Assembly (NCBI RefSeq): GCF_002410825.1
Contig: NZ_DHOS01000006.1
Location: 23,406-81,885, forward strand
Direction of reading: 5' to 3'
Source: Proteiniphilum sp. UBA5384
GTDB taxonomy: Bacteria; Bacteroidota; Bacteroidia; Bacteroidales; Dysgonomonadaceae
Length of the DNA stretch: 58,480 nt
Part shown: one piece after another, positions 1 through 7,633 of the stretch
How the letters are laid out: every line of letters begins with the position of its first letter
How positions within the stretch are numbered: the first letter of the stretch is position 1
Notes under the pieces: generated by a model
Seen by the model: the letters and a program-made list of their open reading frames with translations, nothing else
The model's database searches: none
Told to the model about the DNA's origin: nothing
Translations under genes and position numbers: made by a program

Positions 1-1
1 T

Positions 2-2536
2 ACTCCTTATCAGGCAGAGATTTCGCAGGGCCGGCTGGAAGCATTGATCAATTTCCAGACAGTAGTAAGTGAACTTACCGCATTGCCGTTAGCCAACTGT
101 TCGTTATTGGACGAAGCGACCGCTGCCGCTGAAGCCGCGACCATGATGTATGGTCTTCGTAGTCGTGAACAGGTGAAAAACGGAGTGGAAACACTTTTCG
201 TGGATAAAAATATTTTTCCTCAAACATTGGCCGTATTGAAGACAAGAATGCACTATACCGGAATTGATATTGTTGTGGGAGACTATAAAACAGTTACTTT
301 CGAAAAATCTTATTTTGGTGCGATCATTCAGTATCCCAATAGTAACGGCAATGTGGAGGATTACCGAGAATTTACAGAGCAGGCACATGAAGCGGGTTGT
401 AAAGTGGCCGTAGCCACCGATTTGATGGCTTTAACTCTCCTTTCCCCACCGGGTGAATGGGGGGCCGATATCGCTTTCGGAAGCAGCCAGCGTTTCGGTA
501 TCCCGATGTTTTATGGAGGTCCTTCCGCGGCGTTTTTCGCCACCATGGATGAATATAAACGCTCCATACCCGGACGTATCATCGGTATTTCTAAAGACGC
601 ATACGGTAAAGAAGCACTCCGCATGGCCTTGCAGACGCGCGAACAACATATCAAAAGGGAGAAAGCTACCTCCAATATCTGCACCGCGCAGGCCCTGCTG
701 GCCACCATGTCGTCTTTCTATGCCGTATACCACGGCCCGGAAGGACTTAAAAGTATTGCGCGCCGCATCCATTCCATCGCTTCGCATGTGAGCGAGGAGT
801 TGAAGGAGATGGGATATAAGCAGGTAAACAGCAGCTATTTTGACACACTCAAAATCAGCCTGCCCGAAGGTATCTCGGTGCAGGATATCCGGGACAATGC
901 GGAAATGAGAGGCATCAACCTGCGTTACTTCGAAAGCGGTGAAGTGGGCATCAGCATTGATGAGACAACCAATGCTCACCGGGTGCATGAATTGCTGGCG
1001 GCATTTGCCATGACGGCGGGTAGTTCAAAAGTATACCTGCTTGAAGATCTCCCGGAGAAGAGCACGTTAAAAGAATCCCAACTCAGAAAATCCGATTTTC
1101 TTACGCATCCCACTTTCAACCGCTATCATACCGAGACAGAACTGATGCGTTATATTAAAAGGCTTGAACGGAAAGATATATCGCTGGCCCATTCCATGAT
1201 CTCGCTCGGCTCCTGCACGATGAAGCTGAATGCGGCGTCTGAATTACTTCCGCTGGGGCTTGCCGGCTTCCAGCGTGTCCATCCGTTTGCACCATTGGAA
1301 CAGGTGGGAGGATACACACAGATGATCAGTGAACTGGAAGGGATGCTGGCAGAAATTACCGGATTTGCGGCTACCAGCCTGCAACCTAATTCGGGAGCGG
1401 CAGGGGAGTATGCCGGACTGATTACCATTGCCGGTTACCTTGAAAGTAATGGAGAAGGGCATCGTAAAGTGGTACTGATTCCTGCATCGGCACACGGCAC
1501 CAATCCTGCCAGCGCGGTTCAGGCAGGATTTCAACCCGTTACTGTGGCCAGTGATGCGAATGGGAATGTGGATATGGGAGATTTACGTGCCAAGATCACT
1601 CAGTATAGAAATGATTTGGCAGCTTATATGATTACTTATCCGTCTACCCATGGTATTTTTGAGACGGAGATAAAAGAGATGTGCCGCCTGATCCACGATG
1701 CAGGAGGACAGGTATATATGGATGGTGCGAATATGAATGCACAAGTGGGATTGACCAATCCTGGCACCATCGGAGCCGATGTATGCCATCTCAATCTGCA
1801 CAAGACATTTGCCATTCCTCATGGGGGCGGGGGACCCGGCGTAGGACCCATTTGTGTGGCTGAACACCTTGTCTCGTTCCTGCCCGGACATCCGGTAACC
1901 TTGTCGAATAACAAGAATACAGTGTCAGGATCAGCCTACGGTAGCGCCGGAGTGCTGGAGATCACTTATGCCTATATTCGTATGATGGGTGCTGACGGAC
2001 TGAGAGAAGCTACTGAAGCAGCTATCCTCAATGCCAATTATGTAGCTGAAAAACTGATGGATTCCTATGGTATTGTTTATCGGGGAGCCAATGGCAGGGT
2101 AGGGCATGAACTCATTCTCGATTGTCGTGGACTTAAAGAGGTGTCGGGCATTACCGAAACCGATATTGCCAAACGCCTGATCGATTATGGTTATCATGCA
2201 CCCACGCTCTCTTTCCCCGTGCATGGCACGCTGATGGTAGAACCTACGGAAAGTGAGAGCTTGGCGGAACTCGACCGTTTTGTGGCGGTGATGGACCAGA
2301 TCCACGAAGAGATCATCGAGGTATCGCGCGGTGAATATACGGCGCAAGACAATGTGTTGGTGAATGCCCCGCATCCCCAGTATGAAGTTACCGCCGACGA
2401 GTGGAAACATGCCTATCCGCGGAGCAAAGCGGCTTACCCGCTACCTTTTGTGGCGGAGAACAAGTTCTGGGTAGATGTGGCACGTGTGGACAATGCTTAT
2501 GGTGACAGAAACCTTGTTTCTTGCCTCTGCCGATAA
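2..2536 (+). CDS. gcvP: Glycine dehydrogenase (decarboxylating), P-protein, 5' end cut by window
   Basis: P-protein of the glycine cleavage system: a PLP enzyme that decarboxylates glycine and passes the aminomethyl group to the lipoyl arm of GcvH in the cytoplasm. The reading frame is open from base 2; about 844 residues are present, so roughly the first 100 residues of a ~950-residue single-chain P-protein lie outside the window. Visible hallmarks are the duplicated PLP-fold halves, the segment SLGSCTMKLN that opens the second half, and the PLP lysine in HLNLHKTFAIPHGGGG (Lys codon at 1802-1804), followed by the glycine-rich loop. The C-terminus ends GDRNLVSCLCR, shorter than and different from the usual NLVCxC-P tail. 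It is convergent with the next gene, 18 bases away. Identity is certain; only the tail is odd. Confidence 0.96.
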   Translation, partial: TPYQAEISQGRLEALINFQTVVSELTALPLANCSLLDEATAAAEAATMMYGLRSREQVKNGVETLFVDKNIFPQTLAVLKTRMHYTGIDIVVGDYKTVTFEKSYFGAIIQYPNSNGNVEDYREFTEQAHEAGCKVAVATDLMALTLLSPPGEWGADIAFGSSQRFGIPMFYGGPSAAFFATMDEYKRSIPGRIIGISKDAYGKEALRMALQTREQHIKREKATSNICTAQALLATMSSFYAVYHGPEGLKSIARRIHSIASHVSEELKEMGYKQVNSSYFDTLKISLPEGISVQDIRDNAEMRGINLRYFESGEVGISIDETTNAHRVHELLAAFAMTAGSSKVYLLEDLPEKSTLKESQLRKSDFLTHPTFNRYHTETELMRYIKRLERKDISLAHSMISLGSCTMKLNAASELLPLGLAGFQRVHPFAPLEQVGGYTQMISELEGMLAEITGFAATSLQPNSGAAGEYAGLITIAGYLESNGEGHRKVVLIPASAHGTNPASAVQAGFQPVTVASDANGNVDMGDLRAKITQYRNDLAAYMITYPSTHGIFETEIKEMCRLIHDAGGQVYMDGANMNAQVGLTNPGTIGADVCHLNLHKTFAIPHGGGGPGVGPICVAEHLVSFLPGHPVTLSNNKNTVSGSAYGSAGVLEITYAYIRMMGADGLREATEAAILNANYVAEKLMDSYGIVYRGANGRVGHELILDCRGLKEVSGITETDIAKRLIDYGYHAPTLSFPVHGTLMVEPTESESLAELDRFVAVMDQIHEEIIEVSRGEYTAQDNVLVNAPHPQYEVTADEWKHAYPRSKAAYPLPFVAENKFWVDVARVDNAYGDRNLVSCLCR

Positions 2537-2554
2537 TGATTATTGTCTCTCCTG

Positions 2555-4075
2555 TTATGGGAAGTCCATTTTATAGGAGAGCGTATTTCTTTTGTGGGTT
2601 GTAAAATCAGCGACACTGAAACAGACGGGATAAATATTCCCGAAATCTGTAGTGTTCCTCGCTTCTTTATAGGCGTCCAGTGCTTTTGATGTGTCCTTCT
2701 CGCTTTGTGCCTGATTGTCATTGTCGAAATAAACATAGCATATCTCGGATGATTCAATCAGTGCCGTCTCATCAGGTGATAGGGTGGAGTTGTCCAGAAA
2801 TTTATTAATGGCTGTTTTCACATACTCTGAGTCGGTCTTTGATTGTACCACTAACAATCCTACGTTGCCATATTCCACTGATTCCACGTAGGAAACACCT
2901 TTGCTCCGGTCGGTCTCTTTCAATGGTTCATCGATGATAGTCCCGTTGTTGGGTAAGTTCAGGTCGAGGGTAAAGGCGGTTCTCCTGAAGCTGAAGATTA
3001 GCCCGTAGGTGTCTTCCATCTCTTTTTGGGCGTAGGAACTGCCTGTTACAATTTCATCCAGTTTCACGCCGAAGTTGACCATGCCGATTGCATGCAGCAG
3101 CCGGTAGGTATAAAATTCAGCGTTATCGGCTTCTTTGAAAGAAACAGGTTCTTGGGGTTTCCCGGCAATAATATCGTCCGCAAATTGTTTTTGGTCGGAA
3201 AGAGACGGTATAAATTCACGTTTTTCATCCTCCGCCGAAGTGGATATTGTGACCGGTTTAAAGGTGTATCCGGTGAATTGGGGGATATCCACACTATTTT
3301 CGATATTGTGACCCACCAGATTTCCTAAAAATATTTTATCCGTAATGCCGGGGTTGACAAATAGTTGGCTTGTCTTTACGTCGCAAGCGATTATTTTATC
3401 TGTTTGGATCGTAAATCCACTCTCTATCGGCCTGAAAATTTCTAAAGATGGTCCCCGGAGAATATCTTTTAAGCCGTATTGTCCGACTGATAACGTTTGA
3501 TGAACCCCTCCTGCGGTAAATGAAAGGGAGAAATAACGTTGTTTAATATTACGGTTTTCGTCGGCTTTAAAAGTGATAGTCTCAGACTTATCTCCCGACA
3601 AGGGGCTGACCGTCAACCATTCGGGAATATCAAGGAGATTGCTGATTTCCCAGGGGCGGTTGGTGATCAGGTCAACGGTGCTCTCGCCTTTGGAAACAGA
3701 AACATACTGCTTGTCAAGCCTTATAAAAGGATTGGCTTCCTTCAAACTCAATTGCGTGAGGAGTAATTCCTGGCTAGCATGCCCGTTGGTGAACGTAAGC
3801 GTGGCCGACCGTTGCTCGAAAGTGTCGTTTTCATCTACCGACAGGTGGATATCTTCAGTCAGTTCATCAATGGATGAATTGTTGAAAGTGATCCAGTCCG
3901 GCACCCCCTTTACATACCATTTTTTATTGGTAGTGAGTTTTATTGTTTCGTAATTCTGCTGATGCCCTAAAGTGAGCTCGTTTTTATCTAGTGTGAGAAT
4001 GCCTTTGTCTTCATCTTCGCAATTCCAGAGAAAACAGCCCAAAAGTAACAGGGTAAAGAAGGTGATTTGTTTCAT
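2555..4075 (-). CDS. BACON-domain lipoprotein with cholesterol-dependent-cytolysin-like module
   Basis: Predicted surface or outer-membrane lipoprotein of 506 residues. The N-terminus is a lipoprotein signal with lipobox LWNC (Cys19) followed by acidic residues, which in Bacteroidota suggests surface export. Residues about 27-110 and 113-200 look like two BACON-type beta-sandwich repeats (pattern W..xxPxW..hhh..G). Residues about 210-506 resemble domains 1-3 of thiol-activated/cholesterol-dependent cytolysins: YGLIFSFRRTAFTLDLNLP matches the family strand before the LP motif, then KGVSYVESVEYGNVGLLVV matches the PP-hhSxVxYGRxhYhhh motif, and the C-terminal part matches the PhxYxxxFh-D strand. 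The protein ends there, so the C-terminal cholesterol-binding domain 4 with its undecapeptide is absent. Such CDC-like proteins are known from Bacteroidota. Whether it forms pores is inference. A second small lipoprotein lies upstream on the same strand. Confidence 0.72.
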   Translation of the reverse strand: MKQITFFTLLLLGCFLWNCEDEDKGILTLDKNELTLGHQQNYETIKLTTNKKWYVKGVPDWITFNNSSIDELTEDIHLSVDENDTFEQRSATLTFTNGHASQELLLTQLSLKEANPFIRLDKQYVSVSKGESTVDLITNRPWEISNLLDIPEWLTVSPLSGDKSETITFKADENRNIKQRYFSLSFTAGGVHQTLSVGQYGLKDILRGPSLEIFRPIESGFTIQTDKIIACDVKTSQLFVNPGITDKIFLGNLVGHNIENSVDIPQFTGYTFKPVTISTSAEDEKREFIPSLSDQKQFADDIIAGKPQEPVSFKEADNAEFYTYRLLHAIGMVNFGVKLDEIVTGSSYAQKEMEDTYGLIFSFRRTAFTLDLNLPNNGTIIDEPLKETDRSKGVSYVESVEYGNVGLLVVQSKTDSEYVKTAINKFLDNSTLSPDETALIESSEICYVYFDNDNQAQSEKDTSKALDAYKEARNTTDFGNIYPVCFSVADFTTHKRNTLSYKMDFP

Positions 4076-4107
4076 AATAATGTTGTATCTTTATTCTGAA
4101 CTCTATG

Positions 4108-4115
4108 CAAAAGTA
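4108..4115 (-). promoter_or_regulatory. Bacteroidota -7 element TACTTTTG for the cytolysin-like lipoprotein
   Basis: Reads TACTTTTG on the minus strand, a match to TAnnTTTG, 32 bases before the start codon at 4075. No clear TTTG is visible at the -33 position. Confidence 0.5.
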
Positions 4116-4151
4116 TACAATATTTTTTGTTGTGTGGACATAGCGCAAGGT

Positions 4152-4760
4152 TTATTGCTCGGGTTGATTCCAGTCCGGTAAATTACCCTGTTCGAAAATG
4201 ATCAAAGGCGAGTTGATGATATCTTTCCGAAAAAGCCGGATAGTGGGTTCATCTACTTGAGTGAGGAGCACTTTTACCCTGTTTTCAGTCACTTCAGGAT
4301 AAGCACCTGCAAAACTGCTCATTAACGGATGATCTTCAGGAACAGTACTATTCATCAGGAAAATATCTATCTTATCCATTACCTCCATCATCTGGCGGTA
4401 AGAATATTGCACGGTTTCTATATTAAAATTGTCGGTACCGAGAACTTCGCTCAGTTGTTTTTTATGTTCTCCGCTATTACCGGTTACCGTAATCACGAAT
4501 ACACCTTCATTATCAATAAAAGAGCCACCATAATAGGCAGGGTAAAGGTTGGGATCAGCCTCCCTTTCCATCCAGTCGTCACTAAAAGATGCCATTAACC
4601 GCTCGAATAATTTTTCAGCAGATTGATTTGTTTGGTGGATTGCGTTTGCTGATGGAGAGATTACCCCTTCTTCCCTTTTTTTCGGCTGTTCCTTACACAT
4701 TGTGGCAGAAAAAATATAGAGGGTAGAAATAAAAAAAAGATAAATAATCAGTTTATTCAT
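4152..4760 (-). CDS. Small lipoprotein of unknown function
   Basis: Not recognised as a named family. It encodes 202 residues with a signal peptide and possible lipobox SATMC (Cys22). Residues about 75-120 hold YYGGSFIDNEG-hVITVTG, then a helix NIETVQYSYRQMMEVMDKID. This strand-strand-helix layout with the YSY signature recalls the propeptide (inhibitory chaperone) domain of alpha-lytic-type serine proteases, but no protease domain is attached and the similarity is only a pattern match by eye. The gene is upstream of, and on the same strand as, the cytolysin-like lipoprotein with a 76-base gap that holds a separate promoter-like box, so co-function is possible but not shown. The C-terminal part (after residue 140) has no recognisable motif. 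Confidence 0.6.
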   Translation of the reverse strand: MNKLIIYLFFISTLYIFSATMCKEQPKKREEGVISPSANAIHQTNQSAEKLFERLMASFSDDWMEREADPNLYPAYYGGSFIDNEGVFVITVTGNSGEHKKQLSEVLGTDNFNIETVQYSYRQMMEVMDKIDIFLMNSTVPEDHPLMSSFAGAYPEVTENRVKVLLTQVDEPTIRLFRKDIINSPLIIFEQGNLPDWNQPEQ

Positions 4761-5008
4761 AAGCCGGTGACTTTGGATCGCAAAAAACTTTTAGACGAAA
4801 ATAGAATAAAACAGGGAAAAAACCTATTTATCCCCGGATTATTTTACTTATTTTCCTTGAATTAGGGAACTTTTTCGATTTACTTATAAATATTGTCTTT
4901 GGGTGACAAATTATCGAAATACTCTTGTAAATAGATATGAAAACGGTCTGTTTAAAGTAATTCAGTAAAATTAATTGTTTTTTATGGCGAATGCGAGTGG
5001 GATTTGTG

Positions 5009-5016
5009 TAATTTTG
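5009..5016 (+). promoter_or_regulatory. -7 element TAATTTTG before the DUF4382 gene
   Basis: TAATTTTG matches TAnnTTTG and lies 34 bases before the start codon at 5051. The rest of the 4761-5050 gap is AT-rich with no gene seen. Confidence 0.45.
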
Positions 5017-5050
5017 TGGATTATACATCATTAAACAAAGAATTACCTGT

Positions 5051-5923
5051 ATGCTCAAAAGGATTTTCCGATATATTCTGTTTTTAGCTATTATTTTCTC
5101 ATGGCAGTCCTGCAAAGAGGATGATCCCAGTGTCAATTCTTCACGGTTGCGCATTAAACTGACCGATGCCACAGCTACGGTTTTATCGGAGTTTCACTTG
5201 GATATAAGAGAAATATCCGTTTTTCTGCTGGATTTGTCCACCAATGAAGGGGAGTGGGTATCTCTTGATTTTTCAGGGAGGACATATGATATTTTAACGC
5301 TGACCAATGGAAAAATGGTGCAAATGGTTGACCAGTACGTACCTGCGGGTACGGAGTTACAGAAAATCAAACTGTTATTTGGTGGCGGCAGCAGTATAAC
5401 ATTGATATCGGAAACTAAAAAAGAGGAAATACCGTTGCATATACCTCCGGAATTACAGGATGGTTTAGAGATTGACGCCGTCAATATGGAAATGCGGCTC
5501 AACACTATTTCCAGCATGGTTATTGATGTAAATGCCGCCTTCTCATTCGTAGAATCTGATGGTACCTATTTTCTGACACCAATGGTGAGAGCTTTTCCCG
5601 AAACCTTTGGGGGCAAACTGAAAGGCTACGTTGCTCCCCTTATTGCCAATCCATTGGTTGCCATCGTTTATGATAAGGATACTCTTTTCTCCCTTCCGGT
5701 AAGGGAAAAACAAGACGATAGGATGGCGATGTTCCAGTTTGTAGGACTGAAAGAAGGGGAGTGGGAGATACATGTCCTGGCCGATCCGCAAACCGCCTAT
5801 TTGGATACGGTATTCAATTTCACGGTTGAAGCCGGGAAGACAAATAGTATTACCCCCATCCCTATCCAGTTAAAGACGCCCTCAGTGCCTGATCCTGACC
5901 CGGATCCGGAGCCTGAAGAGTGA
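5051..5923 (+). CDS. DUF4382 domain lipoprotein
   Basis: Predicted periplasmic or surface lipoprotein of 290 residues. Signal peptide with lipobox WQSC (Cys19 or so), then KEDD. Residues about 30-190 fit DUF4382: the opening strand LRIKLTDA, the central IREISVFLLD and YDILTLTNG with a following VPAGTELQKIKLLFG, and the closing FLTPMVRAF are the family's usual landmarks. Residues about 195-275 form a second beta-rich segment resembling a carboxypeptidase-regulatory or transthyretin-like fold, ending in a Pro-Asp tail (PDPDPDPEPEE) likely to be an extended linker or disordered end. The molecular function of the family is not known. The gene stands alone between two promoter-like boxes. Confidence 0.82.
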   Translation: MLKRIFRYILFLAIIFSWQSCKEDDPSVNSSRLRIKLTDATATVLSEFHLDIREISVFLLDLSTNEGEWVSLDFSGRTYDILTLTNGKMVQMVDQYVPAGTELQKIKLLFGGGSSITLISETKKEEIPLHIPPELQDGLEIDAVNMEMRLNTISSMVIDVNAAFSFVESDGTYFLTPMVRAFPETFGGKLKGYVAPLIANPLVAIVYDKDTLFSLPVREKQDDRMAMFQFVGLKEGEWEIHVLADPQTAYLDTVFNFTVEAGKTNSITPIPIQLKTPSVPDPDPDPEPEE

Positions 5924-5971
5924 TTTAATTTATTTTCACATGCGCAAAGGTGCAATCATAGGCATCTTTAT

Positions 5972-5979
5972 TATCTTTG
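5972..5979 (+). promoter_or_regulatory. -7 element TATCTTTG before the SPOR lipoprotein gene
   Basis: Exact TAnnTTTG match, 74 bases before the ATG at 6054, implying a leader of roughly 70 bases. No -33 TTTG at the expected distance. Confidence 0.5.
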
Positions 5980-6053
5980 TTGCATGATTTCGTGACAATA
6001 TAAACGAAGGACGAGTTGGTATAATGATTCAATAATTTAAACAATAAACTGGC

Positions 6054-6566
6054 ATGAAGAAATTCCATTACGCATTGGTTTTAGTTACCCTGCTACTTGT
6101 AGGGGTATCGTGCAAACCTAAGCAAAGCGCTTATAAACAGGTGTATGAAGCAGCTAAAGAAAAAGAAATGCAAGAAACAGCATCGCAACCTACTTCGGTC
6201 GTAAAAGATGCAAGCCCTCTTCCTCCGGTAGAGGTCTCCGTTCGGAAAGAAAAAGTGGAACCGGTTTATCCGACTGATGCTGCGGGATTAAAGAAATTCA
6301 GTGTCGTGATTGCCTCACTTAGTGTGAAGTTAAACGCCGAATCACTGAAAGGCCGAATGGAGAATGAAGGTTATCAGGTTATTCTGGCGCAAAATGAGCA
6401 GGGAATGTATCGCGTGATTGTGGCCAGTTATGACGATAAGGAACAAGCAGCAGCCAAACGTGACGAGCTCTACCGCAACTATTCCGCCAAAGGAGATACC
6501 GATTATTTGAGAAAAACTTATGGAGTGCCTTTCAACGATCTTTGGATACTGGAAAGACAATACTGA
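6054..6566 (+). CDS. SPOR domain-containing lipoprotein
   Basis: A 170-residue lipoprotein (lipobox VSC, Cys20) with a charged, low-complexity linker at about residues 25-80 and a C-terminal SPOR domain at about 82-165. The SPOR pattern is the opening strand KFSVVIASLSVKLNAESL, the middle MENEGYQVILAQNEQGMYRVIVASYDDKEQA and a final basic helix. SPOR domains bind glycan strands stripped of stem peptides, usually at the division septum; that role here is inferred from the family. A strong terminator follows at 6624, so it looks monocistronic. Confidence 0.85.
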   Translation: MKKFHYALVLVTLLLVGVSCKPKQSAYKQVYEAAKEKEMQETASQPTSVVKDASPLPPVEVSVRKEKVEPVYPTDAAGLKKFSVVIASLSVKLNAESLKGRMENEGYQVILAQNEQGMYRVIVASYDDKEQAAAKRDELYRNYSAKGDTDYLRKTYGVPFNDLWILERQY

Positions 6567-6623
6567 TAATCAGCAGTCAATAGCCGAATTATTCTTTTTG
6601 TGGTGCTGAAAATGTATGAACCG

Positions 6624-6661
6624 AAAAGCTGCCCCTTTTTACAAAATGAGGCAGCTTTTTT
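6624..6661 (+). terminator. Intrinsic terminator after the SPOR gene
   Basis: AAAAGCTGCC pairs with GGCAGCTTTT across a 16-base loop and runs into a T tract. The matching A tract upstream means it could also stop minus-strand transcription. Confidence 0.85.
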
Positions 6662-6678
6662 CTTGATTACTTGACCGT

Positions 6679-7437
6679 ATGAAAGTGAAATTCTTGGGTA
6701 CCGGAACTTCTACCGGTGTACCTCAAATTGGATGCAGATGTGAAGTCTGCAGCTCCGGAGATAGCAGAGACAAACGTCTCCGTACTTCCGTGATGATCGA
6801 AATTGATGAGGTGGTGATTACAATTGACTGTACGCCCGACTTCAGGCAGCAGATGCTGTCCCTCCCTTTTCGGAAAATTGATGCGATTCTTTTTACCCAT
6901 GAACACTATGATCATGTAGGTGGAATAGATGATTTGCGTCCTTTTTCTATTTTCGGACCGGTCAACCTGTATATGGAGGAGCATCTGGAAAACAGGCTCA
7001 GAGAGAGGATGCCTTATTGCTTCGCAGAACATAAGTACGGAGGGGTCCCCGACCTTATCGTCCGGAGGATCAATGCAAACGAGGATTTTCAGGTAGGGAC
7101 GGTACAGGTGACGCCTATCCGGGTCATGCATTACCGGTTGCCTATCCTTGGATTCCGTATTCGGAATTTTGCTTACCTTACAGATGTGAAAACAATAGAA
7201 GAAGCGGAAATAGACAAACTTAAAGGTGTGGATTATCTGGTAGTGAATGCACTCAGAAAAACGGAACACATCTCCCATCAGACATTGTACCAGGCGCTGA
7301 CATTGATAGAAAAGATAAAACCGAATAACGCCTACTTAATTCATATGAGTCACGAAATCGGCCTGCATGCAAAGGTGAACGACGAACTTCCCGACCATGT
7401 TGCATTGGCGTATGATGGTCTGGAAATATCTTTCTGA
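6679..7437 (+). CDS. PhnP-type metallo-beta-lactamase-fold hydrolase
   Basis: A 252-residue cytoplasmic metallo-hydrolase. The metal motif THEHYDH gives His74, His76, Asp78 and His79, and later ligands fit the Asp in YLTDVK and the His in LIHMSH. The N-terminal GCRCEVC (Cys19, Cys21, Cys24) is the structural zinc cluster typical of PhnP, a cyclic-phosphate phosphodiesterase, and of its relatives. No phosphonate genes are nearby, so a general phosphodiesterase role is more likely than phosphonate breakdown; the substrate is unknown. The start is 18 bases after the preceding terminator, leaving little room for a leader, so the promoter probably overlaps the terminator. Confidence 0.85.
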   Translation: MKVKFLGTGTSTGVPQIGCRCEVCSSGDSRDKRLRTSVMIEIDEVVITIDCTPDFRQQMLSLPFRKIDAILFTHEHYDHVGGIDDLRPFSIFGPVNLYMEEHLENRLRERMPYCFAEHKYGGVPDLIVRRINANEDFQVGTVQVTPIRVMHYRLPILGFRIRNFAYLTDVKTIEEAEIDKLKGVDYLVVNALRKTEHISHQTLYQALTLIEKIKPNNAYLIHMSHEIGLHAKVNDELPDHVALAYDGLEISF

Positions 7438-7520
7438 AAATCGGCATACTGTTTTGTTTTTTTAACCTAATGATGTGCAGCGTTTTGATGCCGGAGTCGT
7501 CTTTATTGTGTAACATTTGC

Positions 7521-7528
7521 TACTTTTG
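7521..7528 (+). promoter_or_regulatory. -7 element TACTTTTG before the PWYY-repeat gene
   Basis: Exact TAnnTTTG match 105 bases before the start at 7634, which would give a leader of about 100 bases. No good -33 element seen. Confidence 0.45.
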
Positions 7529-7633
7529 TGTAATGGACGAAGAATGAAGGGGCGATTAAACTTTTCCCTATTTTTTCAGTCATAAGGGTAATAGATAAAA
7601 TTATTTACAAACAAGTATAAAGAGGGAGAAACT

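Noticed and set aside
4867..4879. GAACTTTTTCGAT, a 13-base match to the repeat before secA
   Set aside because: The flanks do not continue the repeat; chance similarity in AT-rich DNA is more likely.
4828..5172. 114-codon minus-strand frame before the DUF4382 gene
   Set aside because: Overlaps the start of the DUF4382 gene, is Ile/Lys/Ser-rich as expected from AT-rich non-coding DNA and has no recognisable motif.
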